38,517 nucleotides of DNA from Streptomyces sp. SA15 (GCF_002291145.1 NZ_NTGE01000173.1:1-38517); one strand, 5' to 3'. Numbered from the stretch's first letter, positions 15,445 through 23,907 are shown. The notes: a model not told the origin generated them from the letters alone. Numbers and translations: made by a program.

Positions 15445-17283
15445 TCACAGATCGTCGGTGTCGTCCGCCGCGTCGAGGCTGATTCCGGGGGCATTGGCAG
15501 TCGATTCGTCATCCAGGATCGCCTTGCCCATTGCGGCCGAGATTTCGTGGAGCAGCGCAGTCCTGCGAGCGGTGAAGAACCCGTCGAAGTCGTCGGTAGC
15601 CATGAGTTCCGGTTGGGCCAGGTGGGAGCGGATGCGCTCGGCCACGCCTTCGTGAGGGGTTTCCGCGGCCTTGACCAGGCGACCGAGGTAGTCGGAGGGG
15701 GCCGCACCTCCGATGATTCGATTGGTGCGGGCGGTCAATGGAGTCTTGTTGATGATCGAGTTGTAGTCAGAGGGTTGGTATCCCGCCTTGTCGCACCACG
15801 CCTTGGGGAAGATGTGGTGGATGTCGATGGACTCGTCGAAGTACCCGGTGACTTCAGCCTTCTCCCCGGTGCGCCAGTCCACGGCCCCAGCCTTGAGCAG
15901 CAAAGCGTAAATCCCCTTGTAGGCAGCGCTGTTGCGGGTACGGAGGGTCAGCAGACGTCCGGGGGCGAATTGGGCGGCGGTGACGGTCCGGGGCTCGACC
16001 GCATCCCCGCGGATCCAGTCGACGACGTCCGGCAGGTCTTGGCTGAACCGGGTCTCGGTCGAGCCGCCGTAGAGCTCTCCGAACACACCGCACCAGTACC
16101 AGCGAGCGAGCTTGTGCTGGGCTCCGGCGCTCTGCGCAGCGTCCCCGGCCAGAGCCAGGATCGCGGCGAGTGGAATCAACTGGGTTCCGTAAGGCAGGAA
16201 CTTCGTATCGAAGACGTACTGCTGGTGCAGAAACTTCGCCGCCGCCTTGAATCCGGCGATGACCGACGGCGCGAAGCGTACGTAGTCCTCCAGCGAGAGG
16301 GCGAGCATGTCCTTGCGCTTGCAGCCGATGCGTGGCAGACGCTCTTCCTCCATTCCCCGGTCGGCCTCGTGCCGACGCCGCTCGGCCGTGGCCAGCAGGG
16401 TCACCGCTTGGAGGAAGTCGGTGTTGGAGACCTCGCGAAGGATGCGGTACTCAGGTGCCTTCCAGGCAGAGCGGCACTCTTGCTCCCAGTGATTGCGCAG
16501 ATCGAACTCGTCCGCCGCGTAGGTGGCGGTCAGCAGCTCGAAGACGGTCAGGGTGACACCGCCGGTGTTGACCTTCTCGAACACCTGGCATACGGCTTGG
16601 CGCGGGGTCGCCCGCCCTAGTTCGATGACCGGCACGTGGTAGCGATCGAAGGGGCGGACGAATGCCTCGTTGAATTCGCGCCACAGCCTCCGCTTGTCCT
16701 TGTCGCCGTCCCAGTGGTCGGTGAACTCATAACCCCAGTCGCCGCCGTCGAAGACGGCCTGGAGTGGGAAAAGATGTGCTTCGTACTCGCGCTCGGGAGT
16801 CGAGTAGTCCTCGACGACTTGGCCCCGGAAGTTGAGCACTTTGCGTGATTCCGGCACAAAACGGATGGCGTCCTCGCGGTCGCCGTTCTCGTCGAGTGCC
16901 TGGACCATGTCGACGTAGAACCAGCCAGACACCTGCTGCTTGCGCAAGTCCTGTGTGACCACTGGGCCTTTCAACTTCAGGGCCTGGAACAGGGACGTCA
17001 ACCGCTGCTGTCCGTCGAGCACGAGCGTGTCAGGCTCAGGCTCGCCAACCGGGGTGGCCCCTTCGATGGGCCGATACTTGAACCGAACGTCGCCACCCGC
17101 CCTGAGCAACATGACGGTGCCGACGGGATAGCTCATCGAGATCGACGCCAGAAGGCTGGCAATGTTCGGATAGGGCCACACCCAGCCCCTCTGGAACTCC
17201 GGCAGTTGGGCCTTGCCGACCTCAACCTGCTGCAGAAGATCGCGCAGCGGGCGCTTGTCGATGCTGAACGCTTCGTCGGCCAC
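15445..17283 (-). CDS. DUF262 and HNH (GmrSD-like) protein, candidate defence nuclease
   Basis: This 612-residue protein starts at GTG 17283, with AAGGAG five bases upstream. The N-terminal DUF262 (ParB/Srx-like) domain has LPEFQRGWVW (27-36) and the DGQQR motif (90-94), with VFEKVNTGGVTL at 234-245. DGQQR is the NTP-binding or hydrolysing centre of GmrS-type subunits. The C-terminal part carries an HNH nuclease motif DIHHIFPKAWC (487-497) with later Asn residues (NSIINKTPL, TNRIIG). Single-chain GmrSD-like proteins restrict phage DNA with modified bases; others have unknown roles. It stands alone, next to a relic HNH gene and without methyltransferase or helicase partners. Confidence 0.88.
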   Translation of the reverse strand: MADEAFSIDKRPLRDLLQQVEVGKAQLPEFQRGWVWPYPNIASLLASISMSYPVGTVMLLRAGGDVRFKYRPIEGATPVGEPEPDTLVLDGQQRLTSLFQALKLKGPVVTQDLRKQQVSGWFYVDMVQALDENGDREDAIRFVPESRKVLNFRGQVVEDYSTPEREYEAHLFPLQAVFDGGDWGYEFTDHWDGDKDKRRLWREFNEAFVRPFDRYHVPVIELGRATPRQAVCQVFEKVNTGGVTLTVFELLTATYAADEFDLRNHWEQECRSAWKAPEYRILREVSNTDFLQAVTLLATAERRRHEADRGMEEERLPRIGCKRKDMLALSLEDYVRFAPSVIAGFKAAAKFLHQQYVFDTKFLPYGTQLIPLAAILALAGDAAQSAGAQHKLARWYWCGVFGELYGGSTETRFSQDLPDVVDWIRGDAVEPRTVTAAQFAPGRLLTLRTRNSAAYKGIYALLLKAGAVDWRTGEKAEVTGYFDESIDIHHIFPKAWCDKAGYQPSDYNSIINKTPLTARTNRIIGGAAPSDYLGRLVKAAETPHEGVAERIRSHLAQPELMATDDFDGFFTARRTALLHEISAAMGKAILDDESTANAPGISLDAADDTDDL

Positions 17284-17562
17284 ATCGGCTCCTTAGGGCA
17301 GCCGGTCACCCCCGGTGGGCGCCTGAGCTGGCTATCTCTTGGCACGGTCAAATTACTAGACGGCACCGCAGCGAGTGTCGGAGATGTAGAACAACCTGAG
17401 CCTCAATCAGGTCAGGCTCGAAACCGGCGTACGGCTCCGGAGGCCTCTTCGCTCGATGGCGTCCCATCGCTCCTATGTCGAGCGGCGCGGTCCTTCGCCG
17501 TCGCCGAGGGCTGAACGGAACGGCGCTCGGCATCGACGGCCAGGCCGAAGTGGATCCCGGCC

Positions 17563-18114
17563 TCACACGCCGACCGCTCCGTCGATGCGTTCGCGGAGCA
17601 GGTCGGCGTGACCGTTGTGGCGGGCGTACTCCTCGATCATGTGGATGAGGACCCAGCGCAGCGACACCGTTCCGCGCCAGGAGTCGTCGCCCTCGACATC
17701 GAGGTCGGGGGCCTCGGTGGCGAACTGTTCGGCGAAGGCCACCTCGGTCCGCCACGCCTCCCACGCCGCGGCTACGACCCCGGGGTCGTCCGTGGCGCCG
17801 TCGAAGTCCTCGTCGGGGTCGGCGGTCGAGGAGAAGAGGGCCGGCGCATCCTGCCCGGCCAGGACGCGCCGGAACCAGCGGCGTTCCACATCGGCGAGGC
17901 GTCGGACCAGGCCGAGCAGCGAGAGCGTGGACGGCTCCACGGACCGCAGGGCCAACTCCGGGCCCAGGCCGGAGCACTTCAACCGCAGCGTGGCGCGCTG
18001 GGCGCCCAGGACATCGATGAGCATCCGCCGTTCGTCGCCGGTCGTCGGACCGGTGAACCGGCGACCGCTGTCGGCGCCGCCGAAGAGTTCGGCTCTTCTG
18101 GTGGGATCGCTCAT
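17563..18114 (-). CDS. DinB/DUF664 family protein
   Basis: This 183-residue four-helix-bundle protein starts at ATG 18114, with GAAGGG five bases upstream. Family landmarks are LSLLGLVRRLADVERRWFRR (65-83) and WVLIHMIEEYARHNGHADLL (154-173). Members bind a metal through three His and several are thiol (mycothiol) transferases. Here the last two His are present (158 and 166 or 169), but the position where the family has the first His (LVRHLAEVE) is Arg72. One base change (CAC to CGC) would explain it. The protein may be inactive or repurposed. Confidence 0.85.
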   Translation of the reverse strand: MSDPTRRAELFGGADSGRRFTGPTTGDERRMLIDVLGAQRATLRLKCSGLGPELALRSVEPSTLSLLGLVRRLADVERRWFRRVLAGQDAPALFSSTADPDEDFDGATDDPGVVAAAWEAWRTEVAFAEQFATEAPDLDVEGDDSWRGTVSLRWVLIHMIEEYARHNGHADLLRERIDGAVGV

Positions 18115-18243
18115 GTCCGCCCTTCAGCTCGCGCTGGTTCGCGCAGCCGTGACTGCCGCGGTCGCGTACAGCATTGTGAAGCAGCCGCCCATCGCGTCTG
18201 GTCGGCGTGGGGCACCTGCTGTTCGACGACCGGGAAGGCACCG

Positions 18244-18267
18244 CGCTGAGGACCGCGGTCCTCAGCG
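18244..18267 (-). terminator. Perfect 24-bp palindrome, likely terminator
   Basis: Arms CGCTGAGGAC and GTCCTCAGCG enclose a CGCG tetraloop. It lies 54 bases beyond the stop of the minus-strand methyltransferase remnant, where the dehydrogenase operon should end. An unlooped palindrome of this size could also bind a dimeric protein. Confidence 0.55.
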
Positions 18268-18320
18268 AGGTCGTCACCCCACGGTCATCGCCGGCGTCGT
18301 AGGAGAGCCATGCACGCCCG

Positions 18321-18770
18321 TCAGGGCTTCACGGCGTGGAGGATCCGCATCCCCCTGGAGTCTGCGGCGTCGTGGCGGATGTCCAGTCCCGCCGCCCTGC
18401 ACTGTTCGACCAGCCAGGAGGACGCGATCCGCAGCTTGGGGTAGCTGATGCACTGGCCGTACCGCCTCGGCGCTTCGGACGTTATCGTCGCCCCGGACGT
18501 ACGAGACGAGTTCGTCGAGCAGCCGGCGGCTGGTGTCCACGGCGATCACGGGGGAGAAGCCGAGGCGGACCAGCGCCAGCGTCTGTGCGCCGGAGCCGCA
18601 GCCCAGGTCGATGGCCGTCCCGTCGTTTTCGGTCCCCGCCAGGCCGAGTTCCGCGAGGAGCGCGACCTGCCGGGCGGCGACCTCGTGGACGTCGCCGCCC
18701 AGCATCCAGATGTAGTGCTCGGCGGCAGCCGGTCGTAGTGGTCGGCGGTGGTGCTCATGTCGGGGGTCAT
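18321..18770 (-). pseudogene. SAM-dependent methyltransferase remnant
   Basis: ATG 18770 has GGAGGAG six bases upstream and overlaps the stop of the preceding gene (ATGA). The frame begins MTPDMSTTADHYDRL and then loses one base; the adjacent frame goes on with AEHYIWMLGGDVHEVAARQV and TAIDLGCGSGAQTLALVRLG, the SAM-binding motif I. It ends at about LLDELVSYVRGDDNVR. The next recognisable piece is a C-terminus in another frame (SYPKLRIASSWLVEQCRAAG to a stop at 18321). The middle of the domain, perhaps 80-100 residues, is deleted. The gene is broken but the coupling to the dehydrogenase fusion is preserved. Confidence 0.7.
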
Positions 18771-20482
18771 GGCCTGCTCCTCCGGGTTGGCTGTACGCCT
18801 TGCCGTCCGCCGGTCCGCGCGAGCAGCGAGGCGTCGGGCCAGGTGAAGCGGAGCTTGGCGGGGGAGCCGGCGAGCCGGGACGCCACCCCGCCGGGGGGCG
18901 GAACCGGCGCCTTCTCGACGCAGGTGCCGCCCAGGGCTCGGTAGAACTCCTGGGCCGCCGTGTTCTGTTCGAGCACCCAGAGGTACATGGCGTTGCCCGT
19001 CGCGCGTTCGGCAACGGCCTCCGCGGCGCGGGAGAGCAGCGCGGTGCCGAGGCCCGTTCGTCGGCGGTGCTGGGTGACGTGCAGATTGTCGATGAGGCTG
19101 CCCCAGCGGCCGTCCTCGTCGAAGACCACGTGGACGAATCCCGCAAGCCCGGTGCCGTCCTCGGCCACGACTGTCGCACTGCCGCTCGGGCCGGAGAGGC
19201 GCGACGACCAGACAGATCGCCGATCGGCCACCACATCGCCATCCAGGAACGCGTCGGAGTACGCGCCGCGGTAGTGCCGACGCCAGCTGTCGGCGTGCAG
19301 CAGTGCCATGTTCTCGGCGTCACCGGGACCCGCCGCCCGGAACCGTAACGACGCCGTGGGCGAGCCGGCGGGGTCCGAGGCGGCGCACAGGCGGCGCCGG
19401 GCCAGCTCGCTCGCCGCCTGCGCCGGGGTCTGGCTCCGGCGCCGCGCGGTGTCCAGCAGGTCGTCGACGGTGTCCTCGATGGCGCGGACTCGTGCGCGGG
19501 CCTCGTCGGCACTGACGTGGTGGAGCTCGATGCTGATGGCGTTGATGACTCCGCCCGCGCTTGCGACATAGTCCGGCACCCAGAGGATGTCGCGCTGGTG
19601 CAGCAGGTCTGCGACATCGGGCTTGGCGAGCTGGTTGTTCGCCGGTCCGACCACGGCACTGCAGCGCAGATCCGCCGCGGTCCGCCTGGTCAGGGTGGAG
19701 CCGAGAGCCGCGGGGACCACGATGTCCACGTCCGCGGCGAGGATCTCGTCGGGCGACCGCCAGACAGCGCCGAGCTCGTCGCTGATCTTCTGTTTGTCCG
19801 GGTCGATGTCGGTCACCGTCAGGGCGGCTCCTTCGGCCGCGAGAAGGCGGGCGAGGTCGGCGCCGACCCGGCCCAGACCGACCACCGCGAGAGCGCGGCC
19901 GCTCAGACTCGACGTGCCGTACAGCCGCCGGCTGACGGCCCGCAGCGCGGCAAGCGTCCCCTGCGCGGTGTGCGGGGACGAGTCGCCGCTGCCGCCCAGA
20001 TGGGCCGGCCGGCAGAACACATGGGGGGTGGTTTCCCCGATCAACGCCATGTCGTCGGGGCTGGTCCCGACATCCGGCCCGGTCGCGTACACACCGCCCA
20101 GCGACGCGATGGCGTCCGCTACGTCATAGAGCACGTCGCGACGCCGGTCGGCATCGAGTTCCCTCCCCTCCGGCAGGGCCACGACGGCCTTACCGCCACC
20201 ACTGGGCAACCCGGCCACGGCGAACTTCGCGGTCATCGCCGCCGACAGGCGAAGCGCGTCGGTGAGGCCGTCCCGCCAGTCGGGGTAGTGCCAGAGCCGG
20301 AGGCCGCCGGCCGCCGGACCGAGCGCCGTCGAGTGAACAGCCACGATGACCGGCAGCCGGGAGCGCCGACCGGTGTGGATCGCGACCTGTTCATGATCGA
20401 GCATGAGTTCCGCAGTCCCTTCGTTCGTCCACTTCTCGTTCGTCCGCTTCGATGACGCCATACTGGACGATTGACTCATCAC
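18767..20482 (-). CDS. Leu/Phe/Val dehydrogenase-GNAT acetyltransferase fusion
   Basis: This single 571-residue frame joins two enzymes. Residues about 29-370 are an amino-acid dehydrogenase of the Glu/Leu/Phe/Val family. It has HSTALGPAAGGLR, AAMTAKFAVAGLPSGGGKAV with Lys86 and Lys98 as substrate and catalytic lysines, VVGLGRVGADLARLL as NAD loop, GPANNQLA, and VPDYVASAGGVINAI. Residues about 378-550 are a GNAT acetyltransferase with acetyl-CoA motif A HRRRTGLGTALLS (472-484) and a typical C-terminal LEQNTAAQEFYRALGG. No stop or frame change separates them. Start codon uncertain: Met1, Met8 or Met27 (20404). A divergent Lrp/AsnC gene probably regulates it. One may suppose oxidative deamination plus N-acetylation of related amino acids. 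Confidence 0.85.
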   Translation of the reverse strand: MMSQSSSMASSKRTNEKWTNEGTAELMLDHEQVAIHTGRRSRLPVIVAVHSTALGPAAGGLRLWHYPDWRDGLTDALRLSAAMTAKFAVAGLPSGGGKAVVALPEGRELDADRRRDVLYDVADAIASLGGVYATGPDVGTSPDDMALIGETTPHVFCRPAHLGGSGDSSPHTAQGTLAALRAVSRRLYGTSSLSGRALAVVGLGRVGADLARLLAAEGAALTVTDIDPDKQKISDELGAVWRSPDEILAADVDIVVPAALGSTLTRRTAADLRCSAVVGPANNQLAKPDVADLLHQRDILWVPDYVASAGGVINAISIELHHVSADEARARVRAIEDTVDDLLDTARRRSQTPAQAASELARRRLCAASDPAGSPTASLRFRAAGPGDAENMALLHADSWRRHYRGAYSDAFLDGDVVADRRSVWSSRLSGPSGSATVVAEDGTGLAGFVHVVFDEDGRWGSLIDNLHVTQHRRRTGLGTALLSRAAEAVAERATGNAMYLWVLEQNTAAQEFYRALGGTCVEKAPVPPPGGVASRLAGSPAKLRFTWPDASLLARTGGRQGVQPTRRSRP

Positions 20483-20532
20483 TCAGGCTCTTCGCCGAAC
20501 GTTTGACTGAAGATCGGGTACGGTAGGCGGCC

Positions 20533-20997
20533 ATGGATGAACTTGATTCGGAGATCGTCCGGCTTCTCCAGACAGATGCACGGCAGTCCAACCGCGAACT
20601 CGCCCGGCAACTCGGCATCGCCCCCTCGACCTGCCTGGAGCGGGTTCGGGCGCTCCATCGCCGTGGTGTCATCCGCGGATACCACGCCGACATCGACCCC
20701 GTGGCCCTCAATCGCAGCGTTCAGGCGCTTGTGTCGGTTCAGGTACGCCCTCTCAGTCGCGCCATCATCGACGCCTTCAAGGTCTTCGCCAGTGACCTGC
20801 CGGAAGTCCTCCACGTCTTCGTGCTTTCCGGAGGCGACGACTTCCTTCTTCACGTCGCCGTTCAGGATCTGGACCACCTGCACGCCTTCCTCACCGACCG
20901 GCTCAGCAAGCGCGGCGAAATCACCGGCTTCCGCACCTCGGTCATCTTCCAGCAGGTGAGCAACACCGCCCCCGCGCGCCTTCCCGTGCGCGACTAG
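20533..20997 (+). CDS. Lrp/AsnC family transcriptional regulator
   Basis: This 154-residue protein has the N-terminal HTH LDSEIVRLLQTDARQSNREL followed by ARQLGIAPSTCLERVRALHR. A linker strand GVIRGYHADIDP joins it to the RAM ligand-binding domain (about 65-145; VSVQVRPLSRAIID, VLSGGDDFLLHVAV). RAM domains bind amino acids. It lies head to head with the dehydrogenase-GNAT gene (51 bases between starts), which it most likely controls in response to a branched-chain or aromatic amino acid. A -10-like TACGGT (20519-20524) close to the ATG suggests a very short or absent leader. Confidence 0.92.
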   Translation: MDELDSEIVRLLQTDARQSNRELARQLGIAPSTCLERVRALHRRGVIRGYHADIDPVALNRSVQALVSVQVRPLSRAIIDAFKVFASDLPEVLHVFVLSGGDDFLLHVAVQDLDHLHAFLTDRLSKRGEITGFRTSVIFQQVSNTAPARLPVRD

Positions 20998-21063
20998 GCA
21001 CTGTCAGAGGTGCCAACGAAGCAGACCTGTACCTCGGCGAGTGCAGAAGACAGTCCACCAACT

Positions 21064-21078
21064 GTATGACTTTCATAC
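21064..21078. promoter_or_regulatory. Inverted repeat upstream of the SNase-like gene
   Basis: GTATGA-CTT-TCATAC is a perfect 6-bp inverted repeat 80 bases before the nuclease start, in an AT-richer patch. It is a plausible operator or promoter element; no cognate regulator was found. Confidence 0.35.
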
Positions 21079-21157
21079 TCATCCGGGTTCGTGGCCGTGC
21101 GGGCCGCCACGAATCGGGCCACGGTGAGGTCAGCACGCGACCAGGAGGAGAGCCGCC

Positions 21158-22027
21158 ATGCCGATGCTGCTGATCAAAGGCACGTACAAGATCGTCGGGG
21201 CTAGTCCCGACGGTGACTCGGTCCGCTTCTACCCCGACGACCCCGATCAGTGGGACCTGCTGCGCGGGCGGCGGGTACGGCGCAACCGCAGCGGCGGCGC
21301 ACAGCTCCGACTCGACGGCATCGACACGCTGGAGACCCACTACCGCCCGCCCCGCGGCCCCGAGCTCCACCAGCCGGACCCGTTCGCAGGCAAGGCCGCA
21401 GCCGAACTGCTGTCCTGGCTGGGCTTCGAGGATGTGCAGCGCAACCCCCACGGCATCGTCACCAGCAGCAGGCCCGAGTCCCGGCCCGGCTACATCCTCA
21501 CCCGCAGCGCCGACGTCCACGGCCGCTGCGTGGCCCTCGCCGGCCGCGGCACCGACGCTCCCGGCAGCAGCGGCAGGTTCGTCAATGTCACCGTCGACCA
21601 TCTGCGCGAGACCGCCAATCATCACCAGCTCGCCGAGGGCATGGCCTACCCCACCTTCTACCGGAAGCTTTTCGTCGACCTGCGCGAGGAGATGACCTCG
21701 GCGGCGCAGCAGGCTCGGCAGGCCGGCAAGGGGCTGTGGCCCAAGGACCAGACCCAGAGCGGGGTGAAGGTGCAGGGAATGTCCACCCTGACCGACCACG
21801 CGGTGCTGTGGCCCAAGCTGTTCCGCCGCTTGGCGGACTACCTTCAGCTCAACGACGGCGATCCCTCACTGGACGGCTTCCGTGCCTATCTGGAGCAGCG
21901 CGAGGACCGGCTGTTCATCCTCTCCACCGGACAGTGGACGGGGCTCGACACCGTTGTCGATGTCACCAACGGCAACACCGTACGGGTCACCCACGCACCG
22001 GAGGATCTCGTCTTCGACGAGAAGTAA
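21158..22027 (+). CDS. Thermonuclease (SNase-like) family protein
   Basis: This 289-residue protein has AGGAGG (21144 on) before the ATG. The staphylococcal nuclease motif is well preserved. GDSV gives Asp20 for calcium, RLDGIDTLE gives Arg51, Asp56 and Glu59, and HGRCVALAG gives Arg123, matching Arg35, Asp40, Glu43 and Arg87 of SNase. FAGKAAAELL and QAGKGLWP are also family landmarks. The residues after about 205 (LTDHAVLWPKLFRRLADYLQ and beyond) are an extra C-terminal domain I do not recognise. No signal peptide is visible, so unlike secreted SNases it is probably cytoplasmic. It might act in DNA turnover, defence or DNA uptake; this is open. Confidence 0.85.
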   Translation: MPMLLIKGTYKIVGASPDGDSVRFYPDDPDQWDLLRGRRVRRNRSGGAQLRLDGIDTLETHYRPPRGPELHQPDPFAGKAAAELLSWLGFEDVQRNPHGIVTSSRPESRPGYILTRSADVHGRCVALAGRGTDAPGSSGRFVNVTVDHLRETANHHQLAEGMAYPTFYRKLFVDLREEMTSAAQQARQAGKGLWPKDQTQSGVKVQGMSTLTDHAVLWPKLFRRLADYLQLNDGDPSLDGFRAYLEQREDRLFILSTGQWTGLDTVVDVTNGNTVRVTHAPEDLVFDEK

Positions 22028-22097
22028 CCGACATGGAGGCGGCCGGGCCACGAGATGGGGGCTGTCGTCGTCCGGCCGACCTGGATGACGCCGGCCG

Positions 22098-23696
22098 TCA
22101 GCGGGTGAGCAGCAACGCGTCGCCCACCGCCCGCTCGGTGCCGTCCGACGGCGAGTTGATCACCTTGCCGTTCACCACCGTGGTGACCGAACCACCGCCG
22201 TCGAGGGCCATGGCGCGCACCGCACCCAGCGACTTCATCAGCTCCGCCCCTTCGTTGAGACCGAATCCGTCGCTGTAGCCGGGCTGGCGGCCGTCCGCGG
22301 CGACCAGGAGCACACGGCCCCGCGGGTCGACGCCCAGGAGCATGCGCGGGTTGCGCTTGATGCCCCAGGTGTACGCGAAGGACGGGTCGCCGATCCGTTC
22401 GATGCCGTCGGCTCCGTAGTTCACCGCGACCTTTCCGTCGCGCACCAGCTCGGGGCCGCCGTTGACGATGTCGTCCTGCGGGCCGAGTTCGAGCTCGCGG
22501 CCGCGCTCGTCCAGGATCCGCTGCCGCACCTTCAGTTCGCTGCCCGGCTTCGCGTGCGCACGCAGCCAGGAGGCTCCTTCGCCGACGCCGGCCAGAACGC
22601 TGCCGCCGTCCGGCACGGCACCGCCGCGCGGACGCACCTCCCGCACCCGGCCGCTCGCGTCGAGCACCGCCTCGACGCCGTCACCGGCCGGGGTGCCCGC
22701 GCCCAACTCGTCGGTGAATTCGACGATCTCGTCGGGGTCGGTGCAGGTCACATCGTGCTGCGGCCGCTCGGTCGGGGAGTCGCCGCCGACGCCACCGCAG
22801 TTGCGGACCAGGCCGGGCACGCGGTTGACGCCGTCCACGATCGCGGACGCCCCGCCCGCTCGGACCGTGAGCTGCGTGCGGAGTTTCTTGAACTCCGGGC
22901 GCAGACCGTCGCCGCGCAGCACCGCCGCGATCCGGCCGTTGGTCGCCGCGCTCTGCAACTCCCCGTCGTACGCGGCGATACCGGCCGAGGCACCCGGTAC
23001 GCCGTCCTTGCCCTCCATGACGAAGAAGCCCGCGTTGACGCCGAGCAGGGCGTCGTCGCCGACGGCCATGTCGCTCACCTTCTCCCGGCCGGCGACACCC
23101 ATGCCGTACGTGGCCTTCAGCGCACCGCCGTAACGCTTCGGGTCGATGATCGCCACCTTGACCTGGGCAAGACCGGTGCCCGGCACACCGTCCGCTCCGG
23201 TCCACTCGCTGATCGCGTCGAACCCCGCGGCCGCGAGGGCCTGACGCTGCGCGTCGGCCTCGGTCCGGATGGTGTACTGCCCCACCCGGACTCGCACACC
23301 GATCAGCCCCCTGCGGTCCGAACCCCGCGGCCATTCGACCCGCTCACTACGAGCGCTGAACCCGGCGCCACGCAGTCGCTCCGCCAGCGCCTGCGCGCCC
23401 TGCTCGGTGGCGAGGTGAGCGCCATTGGCGCGCACCGTGACCGTCCAGTGGTCCGCACCGGGACGGCCCGAGATCCTCCCCTGGTACAGATCGACTCCGG
23501 AGGCGAGGCGATCGTGCTGCCAGTCGGCGATCGGCCGAGGAACGGCGGTCGTCGAAGCGGCGGCCATGGTGGCCGCGGCGGCTGCGGTGTTGTCGTACTG
23601 GTCGACGACAACACCGGGGGAGACAAGTCCCGCCGCGGCGACGGCAACCGCCGACGCCTTCACGGAGACTCGGAACGGACGGCGTACGAGGGCCAC
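22098..23696 (-). CDS. Secreted phosphodiester glycosidase (NAGPA-type) with SPOR-like region
   Basis: This 532-residue protein starts at GTG 23696, with AGGAG five bases upstream. Residues about 1-30 are a signal peptide (basic VRRPFRVSVK, then ASAVAVAAAGLV). Residues about 80-165 resemble a SPOR/LytB-like peptidoglycan-binding repeat (WTVTVRANGAHLATEQGAQA and VGQYTIRTEADAQRQALAAA). The rest is a phosphodiester glycosidase (DUF2233/NAGPA) domain with VNAGFFVMEGKDGVPG, NGGPELVRDGKV, RNPRMLLGVD and AMALDGGGSVTTVVNGKVIN. It should act outside the cell, perhaps on teichoic acid or sugar phosphodiesters. A 13-bp tandem array lies just upstream. Confidence 0.88.
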   Translation of the reverse strand: MALVRRPFRVSVKASAVAVAAAGLVSPGVVVDQYDNTAAAAATMAAASTTAVPRPIADWQHDRLASGVDLYQGRISGRPGADHWTVTVRANGAHLATEQGAQALAERLRGAGFSARSERVEWPRGSDRRGLIGVRVRVGQYTIRTEADAQRQALAAAGFDAISEWTGADGVPGTGLAQVKVAIIDPKRYGGALKATYGMGVAGREKVSDMAVGDDALLGVNAGFFVMEGKDGVPGASAGIAAYDGELQSAATNGRIAAVLRGDGLRPEFKKLRTQLTVRAGGASAIVDGVNRVPGLVRNCGGVGGDSPTERPQHDVTCTDPDEIVEFTDELGAGTPAGDGVEAVLDASGRVREVRPRGGAVPDGGSVLAGVGEGASWLRAHAKPGSELKVRQRILDERGRELELGPQDDIVNGGPELVRDGKVAVNYGADGIERIGDPSFAYTWGIKRNPRMLLGVDPRGRVLLVAADGRQPGYSDGFGLNEGAELMKSLGAVRAMALDGGGSVTTVVNGKVINSPSDGTERAVGDALLLTR

Positions 23697-23727
23697 AGGC
23701 GCTCCTAGGTCGCGGACGAGCATCGCG

Positions 23728-23792
23728 TGCACAGCTGACTTGCACAGCTGACTTGCACACATGGCTTGCACACATGGCTTGCACACATGACA
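23728..23792. repeat. 13-bp tandem repeat array, 5 copies
   Basis: Five head-to-tail 13-base units: TGCACAGCTGACT twice, TGCACACATGGCT twice, and TGCACACATGACA once. The array sits 32-96 bases upstream of the glycosidase start, in its promoter or leader. The TGCACA core is fixed. It could be a multi-site regulator target or a slippage-prone tract. Confidence 0.8.
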
Positions 23793-23907
23793 CGGTGTTC
23801 GGAACGCGCGTTCACGCGTGGCAAACGCAACTCCTGTGCGGCAGCGAACGCGAGTTCTCGAGCGACGATGGAAGCCACGAGTGAATACCGGAAGTCCGGC
23901 CTGTGAA

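Noticed and set aside
17348..17467. 39-residue minus-strand frame (MGRHRAKRPPEPYAGFEPDL and on)
   Set aside because: The ribosome binding site is too close to the ATG and no family is recognisable; left out as a gene although translation cannot be excluded.
18181..18295. Coding-like plus-strand stretch (HLLFDDREGTALRTAVLSEV)
   Set aside because: Good codon use, but no start or continuation in frame, and it overlaps a perfect palindrome; could be a gene fragment but not supportable.
23697..23786. Upstream start giving a Cys/Met-rich leader on the phosphodiester glycosidase
   Set aside because: This leader is only the translated 13-bp tandem array; the GTG at 23696 has AGGAG and yields a normal signal peptide.
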